NCBI GenBank assembly: GCA_944389455.1
Contig: CALXMK010000009.1
Location: 48,981 to 112,980 of the forward strand
Source: an uncultured Verrucomicrobiota bacterium
GTDB taxonomy: Bacteria > Verrucomicrobiota > Verrucomicrobiia > Limisphaerales > UBA1412
Length of the DNA: 64,000 nucleotides
Direction: 5' to 3'
Part shown: piece by piece, positions 44,322 through 54,421 of the stretch
Layout: every line of letters begins with the position of its first letter
Position numbering within the stretch: position 1 is the stretch's first letter
Notes under the pieces: generated by a model
Databases searched by the model: none
What the model saw: the letters and a program-made list of their open reading frames with translations, nothing else
What the model was told of the DNA's origin: nothing
Translations under genes and position numbers: made by a program

Positions 44322-45740
44322 ATGCAGACGAATACAGCCAAGTCGGTCATTGAGACCGCAAAAAAGAATGGTGTCAAAATGGTGGATCTTAAATTCACAG
44401 ATATGTTTGGCGCCTGGCAGCATTTTTCGATTCCCCTAAGGGAGTTGGTCCCGGCGACTTTTGAAGAGGGGCTGGGAATCGATGGGTCTTCTATCCGAGG
44501 ATGGAAGAGTATTGAGGCCAGTGATATGCTGGTGGTACCGGATGCCAAGACGGCTTTTATGGATCCGTTTTGCGCGGTTCCAACCTTGAGTCTGACCTGT
44601 TGTGTGTTAGAGGCCGGTACCTGTGAGCTTTATAAGCGTGATCCTAGAGTGATCGCTCACCGTGCAGAAGATTTCCTGCAGGGGAGTGGATTTGCGGATA
44701 CCGCTTATTTTGGAGCGGAAGCAGAGTTCTTTATTCTGGATGAGGTCCGGTATGAGAACAAGAATCACGGCTGTATGTATATGATTGATTCGGCCGAGGG
44801 AATTTGGAACAGTGCTCGTGAGGAGTATCCCAATTTGGGATACAAAACACGTTATAAAGAGGGGTATTTCCCGGTAGCGCCTTCGGATTCCCTGCAGGAT
44901 CTTCGTACCGAGATGGTGATGATTCTGGAAGAGTTGGGGCTGGAGGTGGAGCGTCAGCATCGCGAAGTAGCTACCGGAGGACAGTCCGAGATAGATTTTC
45001 GTTTTGATACTTTGCAGAAGGCTGCCGATAAAATGATGATTTTCAAATATGTTATCAAGAATACAGCCCGCCGACATGGCAAGACGGCGACCTTTATGCC
45101 TAAACCGATGTTTGGGGACAACGGTTCAGGAATGCATATTCATCAATCGCTTTGGAGAAATGGCAAGCCGCTTTTTTCCGGAAGCGAGTATGCGGGATTG
45201 AGCCAGATGGCTTTGCATTATATGGGAGGAATTCTCAAGCATGCTCGGGCTTTGTGCGCGATTTGCAGTCCTTGTACCAATTCATATCATCGTCTGGTGC
45301 CGGGTTATGAGGCTCCCGTGAATTTAGCTTACAGCGCCAGCAACCGCAGTGCGGCTATCCGTATTCCTAATTTCAGTTCCAGTCCCAAGGCAAGGAGAAT
45401 TGAGTATCGTCCTCCGGATCCCTCCGCAAATCCATATTTGGCTTTTTCGGCTTTGCTGATGGCCGGTCTGGATGGGGTGATGAATAAAATTGATCCGGGA
45501 GAGCCGATGGATAAGAATATCTATGAACTGCCTCCTGAAGAATTAAAGAATCTTCCGTGTGTGCCTTCGAATTTAGGGGATGCACTTGATTGCTTGGAGA
45601 TGGATCATGAGTTTCTTTTAAAGGGAGATGTGTTCACCCGTGATTTTCTGGAAGCTTATGTTTCTATTAAACGGAAGGAAGAGAATGCCTTGCGTTTACG
45701 GCCTCATCCTATTGAATATGAAATGTATTATGATGTCTAA
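44322..45740 (+). CDS. glnA: Glutamine synthetase, type I
   Basis: Makes glutamine from glutamate, ammonia and ATP as a dodecamer. The 472 residues match GSI-beta length. Motifs include GIDGSSIRGWKSIEASDM, FGAEAEFFI, the KPMFGDNGSGMHIHQS active-site region, NRSAAIRIPNFSSSPKARR and EYRPPDPSANPYLAFSA. The adenylylation site is kept as KNIYELPPEE with Y401, matching the glnE gene at 34324. A strong terminator follows. Confidence 0.96.
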   Translation: MQTNTAKSVIETAKKNGVKMVDLKFTDMFGAWQHFSIPLRELVPATFEEGLGIDGSSIRGWKSIEASDMLVVPDAKTAFMDPFCAVPTLSLTCCVLEAGTCELYKRDPRVIAHRAEDFLQGSGFADTAYFGAEAEFFILDEVRYENKNHGCMYMIDSAEGIWNSAREEYPNLGYKTRYKEGYFPVAPSDSLQDLRTEMVMILEELGLEVERQHREVATGGQSEIDFRFDTLQKAADKMMIFKYVIKNTARRHGKTATFMPKPMFGDNGSGMHIHQSLWRNGKPLFSGSEYAGLSQMALHYMGGILKHARALCAICSPCTNSYHRLVPGYEAPVNLAYSASNRSAAIRIPNFSSSPKARRIEYRPPDPSANPYLAFSALLMAGLDGVMNKIDPGEPMDKNIYELPPEELKNLPCVPSNLGDALDCLEMDHEFLLKGDVFTRDFLEAYVSIKRKEENALRLRPHPIEYEMYYDV

Positions 45741-45775
45741 GCTAGATTAGCCTAGTTGGGTAGAGAGCCTTATCA

Positions 45776-45808
45776 AAAATCCTCTTGTCTGGGACAAGAG
45801 GATTTTTT
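45776..45808 (+). terminator. Intrinsic terminator of glnA
   Basis: A perfect 14-bp stem, AAAATCCTCTTGTC at 45776-45789 with its complement at 45793-45806, has a TGG loop and a T run. Confidence 0.92.
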
Positions 45809-45890
45809 GTTTTGTTTTCATTCTTAACCGGATATGCAGAAGATATCAGAGGAGAGGGAGCGAAGAGAATTATTTTGTTTGCAAAGAGAG

Positions 45891-46829
45891 TTATTTTTGC
45901 TTCGGTTTGCCGATAAAGATCAGGAGCCCGCCAACGGCGGCCATGAGCAGATAGGTAAAGAGACAGAGGAGAGAGGCCGCAACAGCGTCAGGTTTGGAAA
46001 CTTGGTAGGAGGTGAGCAGAATCAATGCGGAACCTTCACGAACACCGATACCGCCTACAGAAATAGGCAGAGAGGAGAGCATGGCTATCACAGGAAATAC
46101 CCACAACATTTCTATCCAGGGAAGCGGTGTCTCCACCAGAGACGCGAGAGTCCATGCCAGAATGCTGCTGAGGAGAATTTGTCCTGCGCAGCCGATAAGG
46201 ATGATCATAATGGCGGTTCGGGGAGATTTGCAGGTTTTAAGGATAACTTCCAGGAAAGTATCTTTGAATTTTTTGATAATGGGGATTCGATCCATTAACT
46301 TAAATTTCCAGATAAGCAGGCAGAGGAGAAGGCATCCCGCCGCCACGGAACAAATTAGGAGAGGATTGAGCTTAGGAAGAGAGAGGTCGATTGTTTTTCC
46401 ATTGGCCAAAGTAAAGATTACAACTAGAAATGCGAATAGAATGCTGCCAAAACCAGCGAGAATTCTATCTAGCCAGGAGGTCGAAAGGATTTGAACTAGA
46501 GGAAGATTTTGTTCCTTGGAAAAGAGTGTGGATTTGAATATATCCCCGGCGGCAGGCCCCAGTAGGAGTGTATTAAAGAAGTGTCCGTACCAGGTGGCGC
46601 GGATTGCTTGTGCCAGAGAAAGATGAAACCGTTGGGTGCGGAGAACAAGATACCAGCGGATAGCGCTGAGGGTTATCGTTGTAGCCAAAACAGCGATAGC
46701 GGTGCCAAACCAGAATAGATTAGCTGTTTGAAGTTCAACGGCTACTGTACGTAAAGGGACTTTGGTAAAAACGATTCCCAGAAACGCTGCAGATAAGAGG
46801 ATGCTGATAAAGATCCGCTTTTTGTTCAT
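45891..46829 (-). CDS. Flippase-like membrane protein (lysylphosphatidylglycerol synthase TM domain, UPF0104)
   Basis: A 312-residue polytopic protein with about eight helices, belonging to the family of MprF-like flippase domains without the synthetase part. Typical segments are SAIRWYLVLRTQ, TWYGHFFNTLLLGPAAGDIFK, SWLDRILAGFGSI and the C-terminal PISVGGIGVREGSALIL. Such stand-alone proteins are thought to move lipids or lipid-linked sugars across the inner membrane. It follows an acyl-CoA-ligase-like gene by about 27 bases on the same strand. Confidence 0.88.
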   Translation of the reverse strand: MNKKRIFISILLSAAFLGIVFTKVPLRTVAVELQTANLFWFGTAIAVLATTITLSAIRWYLVLRTQRFHLSLAQAIRATWYGHFFNTLLLGPAAGDIFKSTLFSKEQNLPLVQILSTSWLDRILAGFGSILFAFLVVIFTLANGKTIDLSLPKLNPLLICSVAAGCLLLCLLIWKFKLMDRIPIIKKFKDTFLEVILKTCKSPRTAIMIILIGCAGQILLSSILAWTLASLVETPLPWIEMLWVFPVIAMLSSLPISVGGIGVREGSALILLTSYQVSKPDAVAASLLCLFTYLLMAAVGGLLIFIGKPKQK

Positions 46830-46856
46830 TTATAGGCAGAAGTCAGAGATTTGACT

Positions 46857-48356
46857 TTATTTGGGAAGTTGGAATTTACGCAATTCGGATTTAAGAATCT
46901 TATTGGTGTCGTTGCGGGGAAGTGCTCCCAGACGGTAGTAGACCCTTGGTACTTTGTAATTAGCTAATTTAGTTTTTAGATAATTTTTGAGTTTGTTCTC
47001 ATCGACGTTGGCGTCTTTCTTGGAAACATAAAAGACGACAGGTTTTTCACCTCGGATGGGATCCGGATGTCCTACAACGGCAACTTCCAGAATTCCAGGG
47101 TATTCGCAGATAAGATCTTCAATTTCACGAGGATAAACGTTGTTCCCATTGACTAGGAGCATATCTTTGCGGCGGTCGGTAATATAGATAAAACCATCTT
47201 CATCCGAGTGTCCCATGTCACCCGTCAAAAGCCAGCCTTTGCGGAAGGTCTTGGCAGTAGCTTCGGGAAGATTCCAGTACCCGAGCATGACATTTTCTCC
47301 GCGGACACAAATTTCACCCGTTTCACCCGCAGGGAGGATATGACCGTCATCGTCTTGAATAGAGACACTTACTCCCGGCAGAGGAATACCAATGGATCCT
47401 CGTTTTTCCGGGCCGTTGATCGGACAGATGGTGACCACGGGACTTGCTTCGCTCAGACCATAGCCTTCCAGGACGGGAAATGAAAACTTTTTGGCACAGC
47501 CGGAGAGGACGTCAATCGGAAGCGGGGCAGAGCCACTGATAGCTAGTTTAATAGGTAGGTCATTGGGCACGGAGTCATCCAACAATGCACGGAAGAGAAC
47601 CGGTACCGCAGCGAGGATATCCGGTTTTTTATCGTAGATCTCAGCAATCAGTGAGCGGAAAGGCTGAATGGAGCGGATGAGCACAATGGAGCCGCCGTAG
47701 AGAAGGGGAGTCCATTGATTAAGACAGAGCATGAAGCTGTGGAACATGGGTAACGGCAGGCAGAAACGAGTTCCGTGACCGATGTTAAGAGCGGTGCGGC
47801 AGCTCTCCGTATTGCAGAGCAGGTTATGATGAGTCAGCATGGTGCCTTTGGGCTTACCTGTCGTGCCGGAGGTATAGGTAATAATGGCGATGTCGCTTTC
47901 CATGCGGAGGGTATGTCCAAAACTGACTGGTTCCGGAAGGTGAGGAATTTGGTCAAAGTCCTCGGCTAGGATAGTCCGAAGCATAGGAACCATTTGATGG
48001 ATATAGAAAGCGTTTTCCAGAAGAGGTTTTTCCGAGATTAGGAGCCGTACGTCGCAATCTTTGAGGATATAACTGACTTCCACAGGCTTGAGAAAGTTAT
48101 TGATCGGAACAACTACTCCGCCGGCAATCAGAATAGCAATCATGGAGGTAATGAATTCCGGACGATTCTTACAATAGATTCCGACGCGGTCTCCGGGTTT
48201 TACTCCCATTTCGGAGCTGAGCCATGAGGCTAGATGAATACTTTTCTGAGCAACATCTTTGAAGGTATATTGTTCTTCGTAAAAATAGATTGCGATATCA
48301 TTTGGATATCGAGCTGCGGTGTTTAGAAATACCTGTGAAAGGTTCATCTGTATCAA
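46857..48356 (-). CDS. AMP-binding acyl-CoA ligase family protein
   Basis: Adenylate-forming enzyme of 499 residues, most like fatty-acid-CoA ligases. Motif A3 is IITYTSGTTGKPKGTMLTH near residue 157, A5 is LEGYGLSEASPV, and A7/A8 are GWLLTGDMGHSDEDGFIYITDRRKDML and NVYPREIED. The catalytic lysine lies in NDTNKILKSELR near the end. Starts 1 base after the DUF4230 stop, so they are cotranscribed. Substrate unknown. Confidence 0.92.
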   Translation of the reverse strand: MIQMNLSQVFLNTAARYPNDIAIYFYEEQYTFKDVAQKSIHLASWLSSEMGVKPGDRVGIYCKNRPEFITSMIAILIAGGVVVPINNFLKPVEVSYILKDCDVRLLISEKPLLENAFYIHQMVPMLRTILAEDFDQIPHLPEPVSFGHTLRMESDIAIITYTSGTTGKPKGTMLTHHNLLCNTESCRTALNIGHGTRFCLPLPMFHSFMLCLNQWTPLLYGGSIVLIRSIQPFRSLIAEIYDKKPDILAAVPVLFRALLDDSVPNDLPIKLAISGSAPLPIDVLSGCAKKFSFPVLEGYGLSEASPVVTICPINGPEKRGSIGIPLPGVSVSIQDDDGHILPAGETGEICVRGENVMLGYWNLPEATAKTFRKGWLLTGDMGHSDEDGFIYITDRRKDMLLVNGNNVYPREIEDLICEYPGILEVAVVGHPDPIRGEKPVVFYVSKKDANVDENKLKNYLKTKLANYKVPRVYYRLGALPRNDTNKILKSELRKFQLPK

Positions 48357-49121
48357 TTACTTATCAGTTTTAAATTCTACGATAATTTTTATTTGCGGAT
48401 CAATCGGGTAAATTAGGGTGTGAAGCAGCCGTTCTACTTCACGCAGAGCGTTTTCTTCAGCAGTGGAGATATAGTAGCGGGTCTTAGCTGCCCGAAGGAC
48501 ATATTGACGAAGATTGTCTTTTGCTTTTTGAGCCAATTCATTTTTGCCGGTGTTGCGTGCCCAATCAATCCAGCTTTCATTGCCCAGAAAAATAATTTGC
48601 CGAGGATCTTGCTGAATATCTACCATCTCGGTATCGACAATGGGATGAGGAATTTTGACAGTCATTGTCCGAGTATCAGAAATCCAGGTGATATCACTGT
48701 CACTGATTCCCTGCATGGGAATATAGTATTGGACTCTGTTGCCCATTGAGATCATTCTCAGGTTGGAGGAGCCCAGTTCAAAAGCATAGTTTCCCAAGGA
48801 TAAGATATTTTCTTTTTCCAAGGTCTGATCAACTGTAATCAGAGCAGTTTGAACGATGAGCTTGGAATGGCGTTGAAGACTTTCAACTATGCTGAAAACA
48901 GAGATAGCGGTTTGTGCTTTGACTTCCAGATCTCCGAGTTTTTTCACCATTCCCAGAAGATACCAGCCCATAATGCTCATGAAGAGAAAGCCGACGCAGA
49001 CCAAGATAGTAAGAAGTGTCAAAAAAAATCTGACGGTTTTTCTTGGAGGCTTCGGGTCCAATGGGCCTGTATTTTCCACATTCATTGGGGGAACGATTTT
49101 ATCCGACATCGGATAGGGCAA
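48357..49121 (-). CDS. DUF4230 membrane-anchored protein
   Basis: About 254 residues. A short cytosolic N-terminus is followed by one transmembrane helix (FFLTLLTILVCVGFLFMSIMGWYLL near 29-55). A soluble domain follows with the DUF4230 pattern: VESLQRHSKLIVQTALITVDQ, YYIPMQGISDSDITW and TMTVKIPHPIVDTEM. Function unknown for the family. A second ATG at 49109 is possible. It overlaps no gene and is directly followed by the AMP-ligase gene. Confidence 0.8.
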   Translation of the reverse strand: MPYPMSDKIVPPMNVENTGPLDPKPPRKTVRFFLTLLTILVCVGFLFMSIMGWYLLGMVKKLGDLEVKAQTAISVFSIVESLQRHSKLIVQTALITVDQTLEKENILSLGNYAFELGSSNLRMISMGNRVQYYIPMQGISDSDITWISDTRTMTVKIPHPIVDTEMVDIQQDPRQIIFLGNESWIDWARNTGKNELAQKAKDNLRQYVLRAAKTRYYISTAEENALREVERLLHTLIYPIDPQIKIIVEFKTDK

Positions 49122-49218
49122 TTTTATATAAAGAGCAGAAGATTGTCCAGCAGATTATATTTTAAGCGATGAAAGGTAGAGGTAGGAGGAGAGTTTTTGA
49201 GAAAATGAGGTTTTCGAG

Positions 49219-49251
49219 GAAAAGAAATGCCCGTTTTGCGTAACGGGCATT
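49219..49251 (-). terminator. Intrinsic terminator of lysA
   Basis: A perfect 10-bp stem, AATGCCCGTT with AACGGGCATT, has a 6-base loop and a T-rich tail on the minus strand. Confidence 0.82.
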
Positions 49252-49276
49252 CTAAAATTATTTTTTCAATAAGAAC

Positions 49277-50656
49277 TTATTCTTGAGGAGATTCTGGCAA
49301 AGGCTCGGTTACCGGGAGTGGCTGACCTGTTTGACTTTGTTTTTTTTCATCCTCAAAGAGAAGCCATTCTGGAATTCCTTCGTAACGCCAGGTAGTTTGA
49401 ATAGATTCACGGAGTCTGAGATAATCAGCTTTGTCGTGATTGACAATAACTTCCGCTGGGATAGGACGGCCGTTGTAGTTGCAGGCCATTGTCATTCCAT
49501 AGGCTCCTGCGCTCATCAGAACCAAATAATCCCCTTGTTCTACTTTAGCGATTTCTCTGTCCTGACAGAATGTATCCGCTGATTCACAGATAGGTCCGAC
49601 TACGTCTGCTTTAAAGGTTTCTTGGAGAAGATCTTCTTCAACTGGAATGATCTCGTGATAGGAGTCGTAGAGAGCGGGTCTGATGAGATCATTCATACCA
49701 GCGTCCACTACGACGAAATTCTTCTGAGGAGTTTGTTTGACATATTGGACTTCTGTAACGAGAATGCCGGCGTTGCCAACAATAAAGCGTCCCGGTTCCA
49801 AGAGAATTTTCAATCCCAACGGCTGGAGAAGGGGAATAATGGCCTGAGCGAATTTTTCAGGACTCATGAAGTCTGCGCCTTTCCCTTGCCACCATTCGTG
49901 AGAGCCGCTTTGAAGAGCATCCTGATAGGCGATGCCGATGCCTCCACCGATACTAAAAAACTCAATATTATAGAGATCACGCAGTTTTTCTACCAGAGGA
50001 ACCATCTTTTGAATAGATTGAACAAAGGGGGTCGGTTGAGTGATTTGAGAGCCTATGTGCATTTGAATTCCACGAATATAAATATTCTGGAATTCAGAGG
50101 CGATTCTGGAGTAGAGATCACTGATTTCTTCGAACGCGATGCCGAATTTATTCTTGTAAGTGCCGGTAGTAATTTTACTGTGGGTGCCTGCATCAACATT
50201 GGGATTGACCCGAATAGCGATAGGAGCTTTGAGCTTGAGATTGCCGGCTATCTCATTGATGCGTTCCAGCTCGGGAATACTCTCAATATTAAAGGCATAG
50301 ATTCCTAGCTTGAGTGATTCGGTGATTTCATGAATGGTTTTAGCTACTCCTGCAAAAACACATTTATGAGTATCTCCGCCGGCTTGACGGACTTTGAGGA
50401 GCTCTCCCAAACTGACCACATCAAATCCTGTCCCCATTTTAGCGGCCAGATGCAGGATTCCCAACGAAGAGTTTGCTTTGATAGCGTAGCAGATAAGAGG
50501 ATCCAGCGGGGCAAGAGCAATTTCCAATCTACGGATATTCTCTACAATAGTTTTTTGAGAGTAGATATAGAGCGGAGTGCCGGCTTGAGCAACCAAGTCT
50601 TCTACGGCAACTTCTTCGCAGTGGAGTGTCCCATTTTTATAATAGAAATCGTGCAT
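49277..50656 (-). CDS. lysA: Diaminopimelate decarboxylase
   Basis: PLP enzyme that makes lysine from meso-diaminopimelate, the last step of the pathway. The PLP lysine lies in CYAIKANSS near residue 60. Other motifs are FDVVSLGEL, GTYKNKFGI, HIGSQI, the glycine loop FFSIGGGIGIAYQD, EPGRFIVGNAG, the active-site GPICESADTF and the C-terminal GAYGMTMACNYNGRP. 459 residues, slightly longer than usual because of a Pro/Glu-rich tail. Second gene after lysC on the same strand, 40 bases later, with a terminator after it. Confidence 0.96.
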   Translation of the reverse strand: MHDFYYKNGTLHCEEVAVEDLVAQAGTPLYIYSQKTIVENIRRLEIALAPLDPLICYAIKANSSLGILHLAAKMGTGFDVVSLGELLKVRQAGGDTHKCVFAGVAKTIHEITESLKLGIYAFNIESIPELERINEIAGNLKLKAPIAIRVNPNVDAGTHSKITTGTYKNKFGIAFEEISDLYSRIASEFQNIYIRGIQMHIGSQITQPTPFVQSIQKMVPLVEKLRDLYNIEFFSIGGGIGIAYQDALQSGSHEWWQGKGADFMSPEKFAQAIIPLLQPLGLKILLEPGRFIVGNAGILVTEVQYVKQTPQKNFVVVDAGMNDLIRPALYDSYHEIIPVEEDLLQETFKADVVGPICESADTFCQDREIAKVEQGDYLVLMSAGAYGMTMACNYNGRPIPAEVIVNHDKADYLRLRESIQTTWRYEGIPEWLLFEDEKKQSQTGQPLPVTEPLPESPQE

Positions 50657-50696
50657 TTGTCAGTTTTGATAAGGGGTGTTTTCTGCGGGGAAAAGG

Positions 50697-51923
50697 CTAT
50701 TTTTTGGTGTCAGGGAAGAAGGCTGCGTGAATGACCCGCAGTGCTTCATCGGCTTTATCCATATTGACAATGATGGAGATTTTGATTTCGCTGGTGGAGA
50801 TCATTTCAATATTAATACCTGCGTCTGCCAAAGCTCCAAAAAGCATCGCCGCTACACCAGAGTGACTCTTCATTCCGACACCAACAATAGAAATCTTAGC
50901 GATATGATCGTCTTGGGCAATTTCGGCAAAACCGGTAGAGCTTTTGATATCAGCTAGTACATCGATAGCTCTTTTCAGAAGAGGCTTATCTACTGTAAAG
51001 GATATATCGGTGGCTGTGTTTTGGGTTTCAGGACTATTATTTTGGATAATCATATCCACATTGATAGAGGCAGCGCCAAGAGCTTTAAAAGTGCGAGCGG
51101 CTGAGCCGGGTTTATCCGGCATTCTAACAAGGGTGATTTTTGCCTGATTTTTATCAATGGAGATGCCGCGTACCACGACGTCTTCCATACTTTTAGTTTC
51201 TTCTTTTACAATGGTGCCCGGTTTATTATTCATACTGGAGCGAACTTCAAAAATGACTTCAAATTTTTTAGCGAATTCTACGGAGCGAGACTGCATTACC
51301 TTAGCCCCGAGACTGGAAAGCTCAAGCATCTCATCATAAGAGATCTCATCGAGTTTTTTTGCGTTAGGGACAACGCGGGGGTCGGCCGTATAGACTCCTT
51401 CTACGTCGGTATAGATTTGGCAAAGATCTGCTTTGAGTGCTGCGGCCAGAGCGATCGCAGTCAGATCAGAACCACCTCTCCCAAGTGTAGTAATATCGCC
51501 TATTTCTGTATTTCCCTGGAATCCGGCAACAATGACGACATAATCTTCGGCCAGATATTTTCTCATGCGGGAAGGGGTGATATTCCTAATTTTGGCAGTA
51601 GAATGAGAACGATCCGTCACAATCCCTGCCTGAGGCCCTGTTAAAGAAACTGCCGGGACTCCAAGAGAATGAAGTGCCATGGCCATCAGGGCAATGGTAG
51701 TTTGTTCCCCTGTGGCCAAGAGTACATCCATCTCGCGTCGATTAGGGGTGGGAATGATATCTTTGGCCAGTTTGATTAAACTATCCGTTACCCCACTCAT
51801 TGCGGAGACGACAACAACAACTTTGTTGCCCTTTTCCCAATATTCAGCGACCCTGGATGCAACATGTTTGATGCGTTCTGGGTTGGCTACGGAAGTTCCT
51901 CCATATTTTTGAACAACTAGCAT
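50697..51923 (-). CDS. lysC: Aspartate kinase
   Basis: First enzyme of the aspartate pathway to lysine, threonine and methionine. The start MLVVQKYGGTSVANPERI matches the family beginning, so the ATG at 51923 is chosen over an open frame extending to 52010. Motifs include VVVVSAMSGVTDSL, TGEQTTIALMA, FQGNTEIGDITTLGRGGSD and YTDVEGVYTADPR. Two C-terminal ACT domains (near 265-335 and 345-400) would bind an amino-acid inhibitor. Leads the lysC-lysA pair. No lysine riboswitch is visible in the 180-base leader. Confidence 0.95.
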   Translation of the reverse strand: MLVVQKYGGTSVANPERIKHVASRVAEYWEKGNKVVVVVSAMSGVTDSLIKLAKDIIPTPNRREMDVLLATGEQTTIALMAMALHSLGVPAVSLTGPQAGIVTDRSHSTAKIRNITPSRMRKYLAEDYVVIVAGFQGNTEIGDITTLGRGGSDLTAIALAAALKADLCQIYTDVEGVYTADPRVVPNAKKLDEISYDEMLELSSLGAKVMQSRSVEFAKKFEVIFEVRSSMNNKPGTIVKEETKSMEDVVVRGISIDKNQAKITLVRMPDKPGSAARTFKALGAASINVDMIIQNNSPETQNTATDISFTVDKPLLKRAIDVLADIKSSTGFAEIAQDDHIAKISIVGVGMKSHSGVAAMLFGALADAGINIEMISTSEIKISIIVNMDKADEALRVIHAAFFPDTKK

Positions 51924-52142
51924 TTTATATATAGAACGCGAAGGGAAATTGTTATGAGCCCTGCCGACGCTCAAGAAGAGAATAGTAATGAAAATTGAAT
52001 GTATTGTCAATCGTACCGGCAGTTATTCTTTATATGAATACTGTCGTATAGGCGGATTCCGCTTTTTTCAGGCGAAGAGTTTTGGGGTATATTTTATTAA
52101 GTGCTTGCGGGGAATTTCCGGTTTGGTTATTATATCCATGTT

Positions 52143-53144
52143 ATGAAGAATAGGGTTAAAAATATATTTTGTGCTATTCTGGCAATAGTGGCGCTGAGTT
52201 ACTTTGGAGGGATAGCTCAGGCAGAGCCGGAGACTAAGTCTCGCAGCGGGAATCCTATTTTACCCGGTTGGTATGCTGATCCTGAGGCAATCATTTATGG
52301 TGATACATATTGGATTTATCCCACATATTCGAGTGACTTTGACCGTCAGACTTTCTTTGATTGTTTTTCTTCAAGTGATTTAGTCAATTGGACTAAGCAT
52401 GAGAGGTTGATTTCAACTAATGAGGTCAAATGGGCCAAACGGGCTATGTGGGCTCCTTCCGTAATCAATCATAATAAGAAATATTATTTTTTCTTTGCAG
52501 CCAATGATGTGCATGAAGGGGAGATCGGGGGAATCGGTGTTGCCGTAGCCGATAAACCGGAGGGTCCTTACCAGGATCTGCTGGGTAAGCCTCTGATTGG
52601 CCGGATTGTAAATGGAGCTCAGCCCATTGATCAATATATTTTTAAAGACAAGGATGGTCAATTCTATATGTATTATGGAGGCTGGGGCCATTGTAATGTG
52701 GTCAAACTCAATGACAGTTTGACCGGGCTATTGCCTTTTAATGATGGAAGTTTTTACAAAGAGATTACTCCAGAGAAGTATGTGGAAGGGCCTACTATGT
52801 TCATCCGCAATGGCAAATATTACTTCATGTGGTCTGAAGGCGGATGGACTGGACCGGATTATGCTGTTGCCTATGCTATTGCGGATAATCCCTTGGGCCC
52901 CTTTAAGAGGATCGATAGAGTTTTATGGAGAGATGAAGAGGTAGCCAGAGGTGCTGGACATCATTCTGTAATCAATATTCCCGGAACAGATGATTGGTAT
53001 ATTGTCTATCATAGACGTCCTCTCGATCAGACTAGTGCTCATCATAGAGCAACCTGTATTGATAAAATGGAGTTTGACGAAAATGGCTTTATTAAGCCGG
53101 TGAAGATGACTTTTGAGGGAGTTGAACCCCGTAAGCTCCAGTAG
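52143..53144 (+). CDS. Secreted glycoside hydrolase family 43 enzyme
   Basis: Probable arabinofuranosidase or xylosidase acting on plant or algal polysaccharide. A signal peptide (ILAIVALSYFGGIAQAE) precedes the five-bladed propeller. The three GH43 acids are visible: Asp46 in WYADPEAI, Asp163 in QPIDQYIF and Glu215 in YVEGPTMF. The ATG at 52143 starts at the signal peptide; an upstream start at 52101 would add 14 unlike residues. 333 residues, a single catalytic domain. A terminator follows. Confidence 0.92.
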   Translation: MKNRVKNIFCAILAIVALSYFGGIAQAEPETKSRSGNPILPGWYADPEAIIYGDTYWIYPTYSSDFDRQTFFDCFSSSDLVNWTKHERLISTNEVKWAKRAMWAPSVINHNKKYYFFFAANDVHEGEIGGIGVAVADKPEGPYQDLLGKPLIGRIVNGAQPIDQYIFKDKDGQFYMYYGGWGHCNVVKLNDSLTGLLPFNDGSFYKEITPEKYVEGPTMFIRNGKYYFMWSEGGWTGPDYAVAYAIADNPLGPFKRIDRVLWRDEEVARGAGHHSVINIPGTDDWYIVYHRRPLDQTSAHHRATCIDKMEFDENGFIKPVKMTFEGVEPRKLQ

Positions 53145-53176
53145 TAATAATTAAATTTTAGAGTTTAATCAATTAA

Positions 53177-53217
53177 GGGATCCTGCGATTTTTAAGAATC
53201 ACAGGATCCCGTATTTT
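53177..53217 (+). terminator. Intrinsic terminator after the GH43 gene
   Basis: The 14-base arms 53177-53190 and 53197-53210 (GGGATCCTG core) pair with one mismatch and are followed by TATTTT. Confidence 0.82.
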
Positions 53218-53362
53218 ATCTTCTTAAAATATAAGAGATTCTATAGGTATTAATTATTTTCAGTTTTTAATTAATGGTTTTGTTTTAAAGAAGAAAAAGA
53301 TTTTACTTCCCCAAAAGGGGGTAAATCGTTCAAACTAAAAGCGGAGGGATTATTCCCTGAAA

Positions 53363-54421
53363 ATGATGAGTGATAATTTTGCTTCAGAGAAAGAGAAGAA
53401 GAGGCGCCCCGGATTGGGAGAGGAATTGAGAGAGTTTCTCGATTCTTTTCCTCATAAGATATTATTTTTGATCGGGACGCTTTTGTGGTTTGGTGCATTT
53501 CATTTTTTTGGTAATTCCACATTTGGCTATACAGATACGGATTCTCTTTTCGGATGGTTGGATTATGATTACAGTCAGAAGGCCGGTGATGAGCATGGGT
53601 ATTTGGTACCTTTTGCGTTTCTGGCATTGATTTGGTTTGAGAAGCAGCGTTTCATTGATGCGGTTAAACGTCAATGGTGGCCGGGGATTATATTGGTATT
53701 GATCGGCTTATTGATACATTTGGCTGGGTATAGAGTTCAGCAGGTGCGTATTTCGGTAATTGGCTTTTTTATCGGCTGGTATGGTATTATTGGGATGTTC
53801 TGGGGACCTGCGTTTTTAAGAGCGGTTTTTTTCCCATATATTTTATTTATATTTTGTTTTCCGATAGGGAGCCTTTCGGATCCTATTTCGTTTCCGCTCC
53901 GTATGATGGCTTCTACTATTACGGAGATGCTTTCACACATTCTGGGAATTGATGTGATTCGGCGTGGAACGGTCCTCTTTAATCCAGATAAGGGGTATGA
54001 ATATGAAGTGGCGGCAGCATGCAGTGGTTTACGCAGCTTGATTGCTATATTGGGAATTTCAGTAGTTTATGGTTTCCTGATTTTCCGCACCTGGTGGCGG
54101 CGTTTATTGATGATTTTAAGTGCGTTTCCGTTAGCGGTAGCCTCCAATGTCTGCCGTTTGCTGATGATTATTATAGCTGGTGAGATTTTTGGTCAGCAAG
54201 GGGGGATATATGTTCATGATAGTTCTATTCTGAGCATGGTTCCTTATCTGATTGCTTTTATAGGGATGATGGTGTTGGCCAGAATATTTCGCGAGAAGGA
54301 ACCGAATTTGAAGAAAGCTCTTTCAACAGGAACGGAGATAAAATCTGAAGAAGAGCATTCGGCAGCGAAGATATCCGCAGAATCTGTTTTGGAGTCTACA
54401 AAGGAGAAAAATCATGAATAA
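53363..54421 (+). CDS. Exosortase (XrtX-type cysteine transpeptidase)
   Basis: Integral membrane protein expected to cut and anchor PEP-CTERM-type proteins. The 352 residues hold about eight helices and the three active-site residues of the exosortase family: Cys220 in AACSGLRSL, Arg265 in SNVCRLL, and His285 in YVHDSS. A charged, Ser/Glu-rich C-terminal tail follows. The stop overlaps the next gene's start, an EpsI-like gene, as in many exosortase clusters. A sugar transferase and an epimerase follow. Confidence 0.95.
   Translation: MMSDNFASEKEKKRRPGLGEELREFLDSFPHKILFLIGTLLWFGAFHFFGNSTFGYTDTDSLFGWLDYDYSQKAGDEHGYLVPFAFLALIWFEKQRFIDAVKRQWWPGIILVLIGLLIHLAGYRVQQVRISVIGFFIGWYGIIGMFWGPAFLRAVFFPYILFIFCFPIGSLSDPISFPLRMMASTITEMLSHILGIDVIRRGTVLFNPDKGYEYEVAAACSGLRSLIAILGISVVYGFLIFRTWWRRLLMILSAFPLAVASNVCRLLMIIIAGEIFGQQGGIYVHDSSILSMVPYLIAFIGMMVLARIFREKEPNLKKALSTGTEIKSEEEHSAAKISAESVLESTKEKNHE

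Noticed and set aside
51924..52142. Lysine riboswitch before lysC
   Set aside because: The leader of about 180 bases shows no strong paired structure or conserved lysine-riboswitch core.
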